Source: Geofilum sp964396555 (lineage in GTDB: Bacteria; Bacteroidota; Bacteroidia; Bacteroidales; Marinilabiliaceae). Taken from it: 64,000 nucleotides of DNA. The stretch covers positions 14,751 to 78,750 of the forward strand of contig CAYNFX010000001.1 of assembly GCA_964396555.1 (NCBI GenBank). The letters are read 5' to 3'. Below, in pieces: positions 1 through 8,184 of the stretch (positions within the stretch are counted from its first letter, which is position 1; each line of letters opens with the position of its first letter). A model generated the notes under the pieces. It was not told the DNA's origin and searched no databases. It worked only from the letters and a program-made list of their open reading frames with translations. Both the position numbers and the translations under genes were made by a program.

Positions 1-840
1 GAATCTATCGAGCGTTTGGGTATTGACGCCATTCGTGCAAGATATGGTAACCTCTTCCAGATGTATGAAAAGATTGTTGACGACAATCCATATGAAACCC
101 CAATGATGATTTATCCTGCTATTCACTATACCATGGGTGGTATCTGGGTTGACTATGAATTGCAAACATCTATACCTGGTCTGTTCTGCGCAGGAGAGGC
201 CAACTTCTCTGACCACGGTGCTAACCGCCTTGGAGCATCAGCCTTGATGCAGGGTCTGGCTGACGGATACTTTGTATTGCCTTATACAGTACAAAATTAC
301 CTGGCAGATCAAATCCGTACTCCGCGTATGACAACTAATGAGAAAGAGTTTGTCGAAGCAGAAAGGGAATCTTCTGAAAGACTTACAAAACTACTTTCTG
401 TAAATGGTAAGCGTTCAGTTGACAGCATTCACAAGGAGCTGGGTCTTGTAATGTGGGATTTCGTAGGTATGGCCCGCAACGCTGACGGACTTAAGAAAGC
501 TGTTGAGAGAATCAAAGAGATCAAGAAGGAGTTTTGGACAAACGTTAGAATCCCCGGATCAGATGAAGGTATGAACATTGAACTTGAAAAAGCCAACCGC
601 CTGGCTGATTTTATTGAAATTGGTGAGTTGATGGCTTTGGATGCACTGCAGCGCGAAGAGTCCTGCGGAGGTCACTTCCGTGAAGAGCATCAAACTGAAG
701 AAGGTGAGGCTTTGAGACATGATGATAAGTACGCCTATGTAGCATGCTGGGAATTTAAGGGTGACAACCAAGAACCTGAAATGCACAGGGAGGAACTTAA
801 GTATGAAGAGATCAAGGTGGCTCAACGTAACTACAAATAG
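1..840 (+). CDS. sdhA: Fumarate reductase/succinate dehydrogenase flavoprotein subunit, C-terminal part
   Basis: Partial gene: the reading frame is open from base 1, so the N-terminal FAD-binding half lies outside the window. About 279 residues are visible of a family that is usually 640-660 residues. The segment around HYTMGGIWVDYE and CAGEANFSDHGANRLGASAL is typical of the catalytic/FAD region of the SdhA/FrdA family, and the rest is the helical C-terminal domain. The enzyme interconverts fumarate and succinate on the inner face of the cytoplasmic membrane. The iron-sulfur subunit gene follows after 37 bases, so the two are surely one operon. Bacteroidales usually run it as fumarate reductase, but sequence alone does not fix the direction. 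Confidence 0.95.
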   Translation, partial: ESIERLGIDAIRARYGNLFQMYEKIVDDNPYETPMMIYPAIHYTMGGIWVDYELQTSIPGLFCAGEANFSDHGANRLGASALMQGLADGYFVLPYTVQNYLADQIRTPRMTTNEKEFVEAERESSERLTKLLSVNGKRSVDSIHKELGLVMWDFVGMARNADGLKKAVERIKEIKKEFWTNVRIPGSDEGMNIELEKANRLADFIEIGELMALDALQREESCGGHFREEHQTEEGEALRHDDKYAYVACWEFKGDNQEPEMHREELKYEEIKVAQRNYK

Positions 841-877
841 TAGGTAAGCAAGTTCAATTTTAACTGGAGTATCGATT

Positions 878-1633
878 ATGGAAAAAATGATAAATATTAC
901 ACTTAAAGTTTGGAAGCAAAAAAACTCCCGCGAGAAAGGGCGTTTTGAAACCTTTAAGTTGTCAAACGTCTCAACAGACAGCTCCTTCCTTGAAATGATG
1001 GACATCCTGAATGAACAGCTTATCAATGAAGGAAAAGAACCCGTAGCATTTGACCACGACTGCCGCGAAGGTATCTGCGGTATGTGTTCACTATACATTA
1101 ATGGTCACCCGCATGGACCTGATGATGGTGTTACAACCTGCCAGCTTCACATGCGTAAGTTTAAGGACGGTGATGTGATCACTATTGAGCCATGGCGTTC
1201 AGCTGCATTCCCGGTAATTAAGGATCTTATCGTAGACCGTTCTGCTTTTGATAAGATCATCATGGCTGGCGGTTATGTTTCTGTTAGTACCGGAGGTGTG
1301 CCTGATGCAAACGCAATACCGATTCCAAAGGACGCAGCTGACGAAGCTATGGATGCAGCATCTTGCATCGGTTGCGGTGCCTGTGTAGCCGCTTGTAAGA
1401 ATGGTTCAGCCATGCTCTTTGTTTCTGCAAAGGTAAGCCAACTTGCATTGCTGCCTCAGGGTAAAGTAGAAGCGGCAAGAAGGGCTAAAGCTATGGTTGC
1501 TCGTATGGACGAACTTGGCTTTGGTAACTGTACTAACACTGGTGCCTGCGAAGTAGAATGCCCCAAGGGTGTTTCAATTGCCAATATTGCCCGTCTTAAT
1601 CGCGAATATCTTGTAGCAAAGATCAAAGATTGA
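878..1633 (+). CDS. sdhB: Fumarate reductase/succinate dehydrogenase iron-sulfur subunit
   Basis: 251 residues, normal for the Bacteroidota form of SdhB/FrdB. The N-terminal ferredoxin-like domain carries the [2Fe-2S] ligands in CREGICGMC and a later Cys. The C-terminal helical domain carries CIGCGACVAAC and CTNTGACEVECPKG, ligands for the [4Fe-4S] and [3Fe-4S]-type clusters. It passes electrons between the flavoprotein and the membrane cytochrome b subunit (SdhC), which is presumably upstream of the window. It is the last gene of the operon, since a strong terminator follows. Confidence 0.96.
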   Translation: MEKMINITLKVWKQKNSREKGRFETFKLSNVSTDSSFLEMMDILNEQLINEGKEPVAFDHDCREGICGMCSLYINGHPHGPDDGVTTCQLHMRKFKDGDVITIEPWRSAAFPVIKDLIVDRSAFDKIIMAGGYVSVSTGGVPDANAIPIPKDAADEAMDAASCIGCGACVAACKNGSAMLFVSAKVSQLALLPQGKVEAARRAKAMVARMDELGFGNCTNTGACEVECPKGVSIANIARLNREYLVAKIKD

Positions 1634-1661
1634 TTTTGCTGTAACACCAATACTGATGATT

Positions 1662-1694
1662 CCCCGGCAGCTATTGCTGCCGGGGATTTTTTTC
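1662..1694 (+). terminator. Rho-independent terminator after sdhB
   Basis: A nine-pair GC-rich stem, CCCCGGCAG against CTGCCGGGG, closes a six-base loop and is followed by a run of seven T. It ends the sdhAB transcript. Confidence 0.92.
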
Positions 1695-1842
1695 TTTATG
1701 CAGGAATATTTTACTCTGGCGTATGCCGCTTGTTTTGAAATAATTGTCCCATGAGGAAATATTTTAGTGATATTTGCATTCAGTATTAAAACGTGTTATT
1801 TATTCTATTTTTGCTGAAGCACTAAACAGTAAGTCTGTTTAT

Positions 1843-3192
1843 ATGTCAAATAATTCCAGTCCTGTTGAGCTGGGCTCAAAGAATATCTGGCCCTTGCTTA
1901 TCCAGTATGCTGTACCTTCGGTGATCGCGATGACTTCCACATCACTGTACAATATTACGGGTAGTATTTTTATTGGTCAGGGTGTAGGTGCTTTGGCTAT
2001 TGCCGGACTAGCAGTAACCTTTCCTCTGATGAATCTTGGCGCTGCATTTGGTTCTCTAGTTGGGGTAGGTGCCTCCACTCTTATGTCGCTGCGTCTTGGG
2101 CAGAGAGATTATGAATCGGCCAATAGCATTCTGGGAAATGTATTTGTTCTAAACCTGATAATTGGCTTAGCCTATACCGTGGTGATTCTTATTTTTATGA
2201 ATCCCATCCTGCACTTCTTTGGGGCCAGCGATGCTTCTCTACCCTTTGCCCGCGACTACATGGTGATAATTTCACTGGGTAATATATTCACGCACATGTT
2301 TCTTGGCCTAAATGCCTTATTAAGGGCAACAGGTAAGCCAAAGATATCAATGTTTACCACTATCTGCTCAGTGATTATTAATATAGGCCTTACAGCGCTT
2401 TTTATCTTTGTTTTTAAGTGGGGTATAAGAGGAGCGGCACTGGCAACTGTTATTTCGCAGGTGCTTATGCTTTTATGGCAGATAGCGATTTTCAGTGATA
2501 AGAGAGAGTTTATTCACCTCCAGAGAGATACGTTCCGCCTGAAAAAGAAGATTGTTAAAAATTCCCTTGTGATTGGACTTTCTCCGTTTCTGATGAATGC
2601 TGCAGCCTCACTTGTTGTAATCTTTGTCAACAGACAGTTGGCTGCTAATGGTGGTGATATGGCTATTGGAGCCTATGGTATTATTAACCGTTTGGTAATG
2701 CTCTTTGCCATGATCGTCATGGGACTTAACCAGGGAATGCAGCCTATTGTTGGGTACAACTATGGTGCGGGTAACATTGAAAGGGTGAAGAGTGCCTTTG
2801 GAAAAACTCTTTTACTGGCATTCTGTGTTTTGGCTCTTGGCTATATTGTAGGGAAAACTTTCCCAACACAGATTGCCGAGTTGTTTACAAATGATGAAGA
2901 GCTGATAGGGCTGGCTTCCTCAGGACTGATTATAGTGATGACCTTTTTCCCCCTTGTCAGTGTTCAGATGGTTGTATCCAACCTATTTCAGAGTATCGGA
3001 AAGTCAGGACCTGCAATATTCCTGTCGCTTACGCGTCAGGTATTGTTCCTGCTCCCATTGATGATCATCCTTCCTGATTTATACGGCGTCAATGGTGTGT
3101 GGTACAGTATGAGAACAGCTGACCTTATGTCATTTTGTGTTGCACTTACATTACTTATCATTCAGTACCGTAGATTAGTGAGTAGCAGTTAA
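1843..3192 (+). CDS. MATE family multidrug/Na+ efflux transporter
   Basis: 449 residues, the usual MATE length, with about twelve hydrophobic helices in two related halves. Family signs include the N-terminal LLIQYAVPSVIAMTSTSLYN, NALLRATGKPK after helix 5, and GLNQGMQPIVGYNYGAG in the second half, which is characteristic of NorM/DinF-type proteins. It should export cationic or organic compounds in exchange for Na+ or H+ across the inner membrane; the substrate cannot be told. I chose the ATG at 1843; a TTG 69 bases upstream would add 23 residues of unlikely sequence. The cytidylate-kinase-like gene follows after 23 bases. Confidence 0.9.
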   Translation: MSNNSSPVELGSKNIWPLLIQYAVPSVIAMTSTSLYNITGSIFIGQGVGALAIAGLAVTFPLMNLGAAFGSLVGVGASTLMSLRLGQRDYESANSILGNVFVLNLIIGLAYTVVILIFMNPILHFFGASDASLPFARDYMVIISLGNIFTHMFLGLNALLRATGKPKISMFTTICSVIINIGLTALFIFVFKWGIRGAALATVISQVLMLLWQIAIFSDKREFIHLQRDTFRLKKKIVKNSLVIGLSPFLMNAAASLVVIFVNRQLAANGGDMAIGAYGIINRLVMLFAMIVMGLNQGMQPIVGYNYGAGNIERVKSAFGKTLLLAFCVLALGYIVGKTFPTQIAELFTNDEELIGLASSGLIIVMTFFPLVSVQMVVSNLFQSIGKSGPAIFLSLTRQVLFLLPLMIILPDLYGVNGVWYSMRTADLMSFCVALTLLIIQYRRLVSSS

Positions 3193-3215
3193 GACTTGAA
3201 CATAATGAATATACC

Positions 3216-3842
3216 ATGTCAACAAATATTATTACTATAGGTCGCCAACCAGGCAGCGGAGGAAGACTCATTGCCGCGCGTCTTTCGGAGATGCTTGGGT
3301 ACAAGGTCTATGACAAGAACCTGCTTAACATTGCTTCCAGAGAAAGCGGACTTAGCAGAGAATTTTTTGAGAAATTTGATGAAAAAGCCAGCTTTAGTAT
3401 TTTTGGCAGCTGGTTTGGAATTCATGACAATGTCACCGATGAGATTTACTCAGGTAGTTACCTGAGTAATGAATCTCTGTTTCAGATTCAGAGCAGTGTT
3501 ATCAGGAAAATTGCAGAGAAGGAGTCGGCTATTTTTTTGGGACGTTGTGCAGATTATGTTCTAAGTGATCATCCGGGTGTGTTAAGTGTTTTTGTGACGG
3601 CTTATTTGCCAGACAGGATTAAAAGGATGTCGGAGTATAAAGATATTAATGAACAGAAGGCCAGGGAGTGGGTAGTCAGATCTGACAAAAAGAGAAGATC
3701 CTATTACAACTATTTTAGCAACAAGGAGTGGGGACATGCTTCGGCTTATAACCTGTGTATTAATACTTCAGAATTTGGAATTGAGAAGGCAACTGAACTT
3801 ATATACAAGCTTGCAGTTGATCGGTTCGGACTGAAACGGTAA
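3216..3842 (+). CDS. Cytidylate kinase-like family protein
   Basis: 208 residues. The N terminus ITIGRQPGSGGRLIA is a P-loop variant typical of the cytidylate kinase-like family (AAK-type), followed by LGYKVYDKNLL. Later FLGRCADYVL and RIKRMSEY correspond to the NMP-binding and lid regions. It is not the housekeeping Cmk, which is normally linked to other genes and has a standard GPSGSGKS loop. The real substrate of these proteins is largely unknown. It lies 23 bases after the MATE gene and 35 before the next gene, all on the same strand and probably co-transcribed. Confidence 0.82.
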   Translation: MSTNIITIGRQPGSGGRLIAARLSEMLGYKVYDKNLLNIASRESGLSREFFEKFDEKASFSIFGSWFGIHDNVTDEIYSGSYLSNESLFQIQSSVIRKIAEKESAIFLGRCADYVLSDHPGVLSVFVTAYLPDRIKRMSEYKDINEQKAREWVVRSDKKRRSYYNYFSNKEWGHASAYNLCINTSEFGIEKATELIYKLAVDRFGLKR

Positions 3843-3877
3843 TCGACAAGAAAGATTATCAAAAGCCTTACGAATAA

Positions 3878-4972
3878 ATGAAAGGAATACTGACAATAAT
3901 TCTGGCCCTTGCCTTTTCTGCCTCTGATATTCTGGCATGGTCTGATCTGTGGCATCCTTTGGCTCCCGGCAGAGATAAGAATGATATTGGAAAACTTCAC
4001 TGGGGGCTCAATGGATCTATGTTTTTTATAAACAATGAGTATTTCGGCGATATAGTGGAAGGCTATACAATGCCCGGGCATTATGTTGAGCCCTATGCAA
4101 AGTACAATCTGTCTGAGCACTTTAGTCTTAAAGCCGGTTTTAATATTTTGAAGTATTACGGCATGGATGAGGATGCAGAGTTTTATCCCGTATTGGCAGC
4201 AACCATAAAGTTTAGCGAGATGTTGGAGCTAACAATGGGTGGAATAGATGCCAATGCAGATTATGACCTGTCTGACATTCTTATGTATAAGGAAGATAAT
4301 TACAGATCACCTGTAAATAATGGTTTTCAGTTGCGCTACCTGGGAGACGTTTTTAAGGGAAGTGCATGGATAAGCTGGGATCAGTTTATTAGAAAGGGGG
4401 ATACTATACCGGAAATTTTTACGGCTGGGGTAAACCTAAGGCCGACTTTGTTGAAAAGTGAAAGTGGTTGGACTCTTGATGTCCCTTTTCAAATGACGGT
4501 TTTTCACAGGGGAGGTCAGATAAGTAATTTCTCAGAAAAAGGTGCGAGCATTATCAATCTGCTCGCCGGCCTTGAGGCTGGCAGGACCTTAAATGGAAAG
4601 TTAGATTACCTGGAGTTGTTTGCTCACTATCTTGCATATAAAGACATTAAAGAAGAGAACAACTTCGGAATAAACAAGGGCAATGGCTTTTTTGGAGGTG
4701 TGAATCTTGGAGCAGGTTCACTAGAACTTCTTGTTGCATACTGGCGTGGGAAAGATTTTTTGTCATCTCAGGGGAACCCTATGTTTAATTCCGTATCAGA
4801 CTATAAAATTGGCCTTGATTTTAGTAATCGGGAAATGCTTAGGTCTCAGTTGATGTGGAGCCGATATGTGACTGAAAGAGTTGTTTTTTCATTTTTGATG
4901 GATTCTTATTACGACACAAAAAGTAGTCAATTTGACTATGGCTGGGGTTTACATATAAGCTTCGCATTGTAA
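3878..4972 (+). CDS. Putative outer-membrane beta-barrel protein, function unknown
   Basis: 364 residues that I do not recognise as a named family. A likely signal peptide occupies residues 1-20 (hydrophobic ILTIILALAFSASDILA, cut near ILAW). The rest alternates short hydrophobic and polar stretches with many aromatic residues and Gly, as in transmembrane beta strands, and ends WGLHISFAL with terminal hydrophobic residues suited to Bam-dependent outer-membrane insertion. It follows the cytidylate-kinase-like gene by 35 bases. No catalytic motif is visible. Confidence 0.65.
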   Translation: MKGILTIILALAFSASDILAWSDLWHPLAPGRDKNDIGKLHWGLNGSMFFINNEYFGDIVEGYTMPGHYVEPYAKYNLSEHFSLKAGFNILKYYGMDEDAEFYPVLAATIKFSEMLELTMGGIDANADYDLSDILMYKEDNYRSPVNNGFQLRYLGDVFKGSAWISWDQFIRKGDTIPEIFTAGVNLRPTLLKSESGWTLDVPFQMTVFHRGGQISNFSEKGASIINLLAGLEAGRTLNGKLDYLELFAHYLAYKDIKEENNFGINKGNGFFGGVNLGAGSLELLVAYWRGKDFLSSQGNPMFNSVSDYKIGLDFSNREMLRSQLMWSRYVTERVVFSFLMDSYYDTKSSQFDYGWGLHISFAL

Positions 4973-5083
4973 CGGCCCTAAAATAGTTTTAAGCAAGTAT
5001 CTGAAGATCATATTTGGGGTGTATTGACATGATGGGCAATGCATAACTATTTGGATTTGGTTTATCAATTTATTGCTTAATGC

Positions 5084-5115
5084 ATTGGTAGTTACAAAAA
5101 ATAGTGCTAATTTTG
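5084..5115 (+). promoter_or_regulatory. Bacteroidota-type promoter for the rplM-rpsI-rpsB-tsf operon
   Basis: ATTG at 5084-5087 stands 20 bases before TAATTTTG (5108-5115), an exact match to the TAnnTTTG -7 box of the Bacteroidota primary sigma factor. Transcription would start near 5122, just ahead of the structured leader and about 160 bases before the rplM start codon. Confidence 0.7.
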
Positions 5116-5280
5116 CGGCCGATTATTATCCATACACAAGTGTAAGTGGACTGTATCTCAGGAGTTTTACACCGGCTCGAACAGCAGTGCCCGACTGTTG
5201 TGCGGGGTGGGAGATATGGTTTACACTAATTGCAATTGTTTTAATTATTTGTAGGTCGAATCTAAAATTGTAAAGAGAAA
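5116..5280 (+). promoter_or_regulatory. Structured 5' leader of rplM, candidate L13 autoregulatory element
   Basis: This stretch has no convincing gene. It folds into a long branched or stepped hairpin: AGTGTAA 5139-5145 with TTACACT 5221-5227; GTATCTC 5153-5159 with GAGATAT 5211-5217; CACC 5170-5173 with GGTG 5206-5209; AACAG 5180-5184 with CTGTT 5195-5199. The nested arms stay in register across nearly 90 bases, unlikely by chance. Ribosomal protein operons are commonly controlled by binding of one product to such a leader, and an L13 leader class has been reported in Bacteroidia. Membership of that class is my inference from position and fold. Confidence 0.65.
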
Positions 5281-5736
5281 GTGGATACCTTAAGTTTTAA
5301 GACCGAATCTGCAACAAAGGCAAGTATTCAAAAGGAATGGCTTGTAGTTGATGCGACTGACCAGGTACTTGGCAGACTCGGAACAAAGGTGGCTATTATC
5401 CTGAGAGGGAAACATAAGCCCAATTATACGCCCAACCTGGATTGTGGCGACAACGTTATCATTATTAATGCCGATAAGGTAAAACTGACAGGCAAAAAAT
5501 GGAGCGATAGAGTATTTTTCTATCATAGCGGTTATCCTGGTGGACAAAGGGAAGTAACTCCTGCTATGCTTTTTGCTAAGAGTCCGGAACAATTAGTTCT
5601 GCGCACTGTAAAGGGAATGTTGCCCAAGGGTACATTGGGCAGGAAGGTTTTGTCTAATTTGTTTATTTATTCCGGCCCTGAGCATAAGCATGAGGCTCAG
5701 CAACCAAGGGCTATTGATTTGAACGCTATTAAATGA
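5281..5736 (+). CDS. rplM: 50S ribosomal protein L13
   Basis: 151 residues, standard for L13. The block WLVVDATDQVLGRLGTKVA and the later GYPGGQREVTP are L13 signatures, and the N terminus MDTLSFKT is the Bacteroidota form. Translation starts at a GTG; no ATG in frame fits. L13 is an early 23S rRNA-binding assembly protein. The stop codon lies just before rpsI, the usual L13-S9 pair, and the gene is preceded by a structured leader that may sense free L13. Confidence 0.97.
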   Translation: MDTLSFKTESATKASIQKEWLVVDATDQVLGRLGTKVAIILRGKHKPNYTPNLDCGDNVIIINADKVKLTGKKWSDRVFFYHSGYPGGQREVTPAMLFAKSPEQLVLRTVKGMLPKGTLGRKVLSNLFIYSGPEHKHEAQQPRAIDLNAIK

Positions 5737-5741
5737 TTGTT

Positions 5742-6128
5742 ATGGAAGTAATTAATGCCATTGGAAGAAGAAAAACTGCCGTAGCCCGCATTTATCTGAG
5801 TGAAGGCAAGGGACAAGTAAGCATAAACAAACGTGGACTGGAAGAGTATTTTCCAGAAAAGACCCTGCAGTATATAGTTAAACAACCTTTGGAACTACTT
5901 GGTGTAGCTGGTAATTACGATATCAAGGCAAACCTTGATGGAGGCGGTATCAAGGGTCAGGCCGAAGCTCTTCGTTTAGCTATTGCACGTGCACTTGTAA
6001 AGATCAATGCCGAGGTTAAGCCATCTCTTCGCGCTAAAGGTTTTCTTACCCGCGATTCAAGAGTGGTTGAAAGGAAGAAGCCGGGTCGTCCGAAGGCTCG
6101 TAAGAGATTCCAGTTCAGCAAGAGATAA
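5742..6128 (+). CDS. rpsI: 30S ribosomal protein S9
   Basis: 128 residues starting MEVINAIGRRKTAVARIYL, the conserved S9 N terminus. The C terminus KKPGRPKARKRFQFSKR is the basic tail that reaches the P-site tRNA. An ATG nine bases upstream (5733) overlaps the rplM stop, but the start at 5742 matches other Bacteroidota S9 proteins. Translation is probably coupled to rplM. Confidence 0.97.
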   Translation: MEVINAIGRRKTAVARIYLSEGKGQVSINKRGLEEYFPEKTLQYIVKQPLELLGVAGNYDIKANLDGGGIKGQAEALRLAIARALVKINAEVKPSLRAKGFLTRDSRVVERKKPGRPKARKRFQFSKR

Positions 6129-6232
6129 TACGGCACAGGTGCGTTTAGTATCTAAACCGGTGAGATTTCTTACATGGAACTACTTATCGGTTGCCTGACA
6201 AAAAAGAATGTAAACGACTTAATTAAAGAACA

Positions 6233-7090
6233 ATGCCAAAAATTGGATTTCAAGAATTACTTGATGCCGGAGTACATTTCGGCCACCTTACCAGAAAGTG
6301 GAACCCCGCAATGGCTCCGTACATCTTCATGGAGCGCAACGGTATCCATATTATTGACCTGCACAAGACAGCTGCAAAAATTGATGAAGCTGGCGCAGCG
6401 TTAAAACAAATTGCAAAATCGGGACGCAAAATTTTGTTCGTAGCCACAAAAAAGCAGGCTAAGGAAATTATAGCCAATAAAGTTGGTTCTGTCAATATGC
6501 CTTACGTTGTTGAACGTTGGCCAGGTGGTATGCTTACCAACTTTCCAACTATACGTAAGGCTGTCAAGAAGATGACTTCAATCGACAGAATGATGACTGA
6601 TACAAGCTGGACTAGCCTTTCAAAAAGGGAAAAGCTGCAAATCTCACGTCAACGTGCTAAGCTGGAAAAGAACCTTGGTAGTATTGCCGACCTTAACAGA
6701 CTTCCTGCTGCAATGTTTGTAGTGGATGTTATGAAGGAACACATTGCTGTTAAAGAGGCTATTCGTTTGGGTATCCCTGTTTTCGCAATGGTTGATACTA
6801 ACTCGGATCCAGGCAACGTTGACTTCGTAATCCCTGCTAATGATGATGCGTCAAACTCTATCGAACTGATCATTGGCGCAATGGTTGATGCCATCAAGGA
6901 AGGTCTTACCGAACGCAAAGCTGACAAGGAAAATGAAGCTCCTGCAAAGGATAAGAACTCTAAGGGAGGTAGAAAAGGTGAATCTAAAGCCAGAGTGAAA
7001 GGTCGCAAGGAAGATGAAGAGGCTGATGAGGCTGTAGAAGTTGAAGCCGCAGATAAGGCTAATGATATTGATGCCGAAGTTCAGGAATAA
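6233..7090 (+). CDS. rpsB: 30S ribosomal protein S2
   Basis: 285 residues. MPKIGFQELLDAGVHFGHLTRKWNP is the diagnostic S2 start, followed by KQAKEII and the FVVDVMKEHIAVKEAIRLGIP region. The S2 core ends near residue 225; the last 60 residues are a highly charged tail, first basic (KNSKGGRKGESKARVKGRK) then acidic, which Bacteroidota S2 proteins often carry. The gene lies 104 bases after rpsI and precedes tsf, as in most bacteria. A short stem GTTTAG/CTAAAC sits in the gap at 6143-6157. Confidence 0.97.
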   Translation: MPKIGFQELLDAGVHFGHLTRKWNPAMAPYIFMERNGIHIIDLHKTAAKIDEAGAALKQIAKSGRKILFVATKKQAKEIIANKVGSVNMPYVVERWPGGMLTNFPTIRKAVKKMTSIDRMMTDTSWTSLSKREKLQISRQRAKLEKNLGSIADLNRLPAAMFVVDVMKEHIAVKEAIRLGIPVFAMVDTNSDPGNVDFVIPANDDASNSIELIIGAMVDAIKEGLTERKADKENEAPAKDKNSKGGRKGESKARVKGRKEDEEADEAVEVEAADKANDIDAEVQE

Positions 7091-7123
7091 ACTCTTTGGG
7101 ATTCTACTAACTACTTAAAATAA

Positions 7124-7151
7124 AAGTTTGGGGAGTCATTTCCCCAAACTT
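7124..7151 (+). other. Intercistronic hairpin between rpsB and tsf
   Basis: An 11-pair perfect stem (AAGTTTGGGGA against TCCCCAAACTT) with a six-base loop lies between rpsB and tsf. No T-run follows, so it is more likely an RNA processing or stability element, or an attenuator, than a full terminator. A strong GGAGA ribosome binding sequence (7166-7170) stands nine bases before the tsf ATG, unusual in a phylum where such sites are weak. Confidence 0.6.
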
Positions 7152-7174
7152 ATCATCTTTAAAAAGGAGATATT

Positions 7175-8002
7175 ATGGCTATTACAGCAGCAGACGTAAG
7201 CAAACTTAGGAAAATGACCGGCGCAGGTATGATGGACTGCAAGAATGCCCTCACCGAAGCCAACGGCGATTTCGATGCAGCGATCGACATCATTCGCAAA
7301 AAAGGACAGGCAATTGCCAACAAACGTTCAGACCGCGAAGCTTCTGAAGGTGTAGTCCTTGGGAAGGTAACTGCTGACGGAAAGAAGGGTGCAATTTTGG
7401 TTTTAAATTGCGAAACTGACTTTGTTGCAAAGAATGAAAGCTTTATTGCTCTGACACAATCGATCCTTGATCTGGCACTTAACAGCAACGTTACTACTGT
7501 TGAAGATGTATTAGGCCTCTCACTGGATGGTATTGCTGTTAAGGATGTTATCACACATCAAATTGGTGTTATCGGCGAAAAGCTTGAATTGCCTTACTAT
7601 GATGTTATCAAGGCTGAGAGTGTTGTAGCTTATATTCACCCAGGTAACAAACTCGCTACTCTAGTTGGGTTTAACAAAGGAGGTGTAGAAATTCAGGTTG
7701 GTCGTGACGTAGCTATGCAGGTTGCTGCCATGAATCCAGTATCTGTGGATCGTGACTCAGTACCTCAGTCAGTTATTGATAAGGAACTTGAAATTGCCAA
7801 GGAACAAACTCGTCTTGAAGGTAAGCCAGAAGAAATGGTCGAAAAGATCGCTCTTGGTCGTCTCAGCAAGTTCTTTAAGGAAAGCACTCTACTTGAACAA
7901 ATCTTTGTAAAAGACGGAAAGATCAGCGTACGTGAATATGTACAAAAGGCTGACAAAGAACTTACAGTAACTGAATTTAAGCGTTATTCTCTGAATAACT
8001 AA
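7175..8002 (+). CDS. tsf: Elongation factor Ts
   Basis: 275 residues, typical for EF-Ts. The N-terminal UBA-like domain holds VSKLRKMTGAGMMDCKNAL and the core begins near NCETDFVAKN, both hallmarks of EF-Ts. The protein is the nucleotide exchange factor that reloads EF-Tu with GTP. It is paired with rpsB in the usual order and closed by a strong terminator. Confidence 0.97.
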   Translation: MAITAADVSKLRKMTGAGMMDCKNALTEANGDFDAAIDIIRKKGQAIANKRSDREASEGVVLGKVTADGKKGAILVLNCETDFVAKNESFIALTQSILDLALNSNVTTVEDVLGLSLDGIAVKDVITHQIGVIGEKLELPYYDVIKAESVVAYIHPGNKLATLVGFNKGGVEIQVGRDVAMQVAAMNPVSVDRDSVPQSVIDKELEIAKEQTRLEGKPEEMVEKIALGRLSKFFKESTLLEQIFVKDGKISVREYVQKADKELTVTEFKRYSLNN

Positions 8003-8023
8003 TTTCAACAAGATATTGATATA

Positions 8024-8058
8024 AAAGAGGTTGCCCCGAAGGGCAACCTCTTTTTTTT
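8024..8058 (+). terminator. Rho-independent terminator after tsf
   Basis: GAGGTTGCCC pairs perfectly with GGGCAACCTC around the tetraloop CGAA and is followed by eight T. It ends the rplM-rpsI-rpsB-tsf transcript. Confidence 0.95.
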
Positions 8059-8146
8059 GATTGATGCCGGCACAATTCTATGGTTTAGAGGTCAAGTTAC
8101 ATGTAACAAAATTCCTTAAGGAATACTTTATCTCCGAAAAACGGCC

Positions 8147-8154
8147 TATTTTTG
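8147..8154 (+). promoter_or_regulatory. Candidate -7 box for pyrH
   Basis: TATTTTTG matches TAnnTTTG and lies 31 bases before the pyrH ATG. No good TTTG is found at the expected distance upstream. Two perfect palindromes (8096-8107 and 8111-8124) precede it and could be operator sites. Confidence 0.4.
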
Positions 8155-8184
8155 AAAATTAGTTGCTAATTATAAAAGTTTATC

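Noticed and set aside
559..1098. 179-codon antisense frame across the sdhA/sdhB junction
   Set aside because: Both sense genes are clear and the antisense product is a composition artefact.
1774..1842. TTG start adding 23 residues to the MATE protein
   Set aside because: The added sequence is not typical and an ATG at 1843 gives the standard family N terminus.
5073..5273. 66-codon plus-strand frame before rplM
   Set aside because: It overlaps the promoter and the nested leader hairpin and has no protein-like conservation that I recognise.
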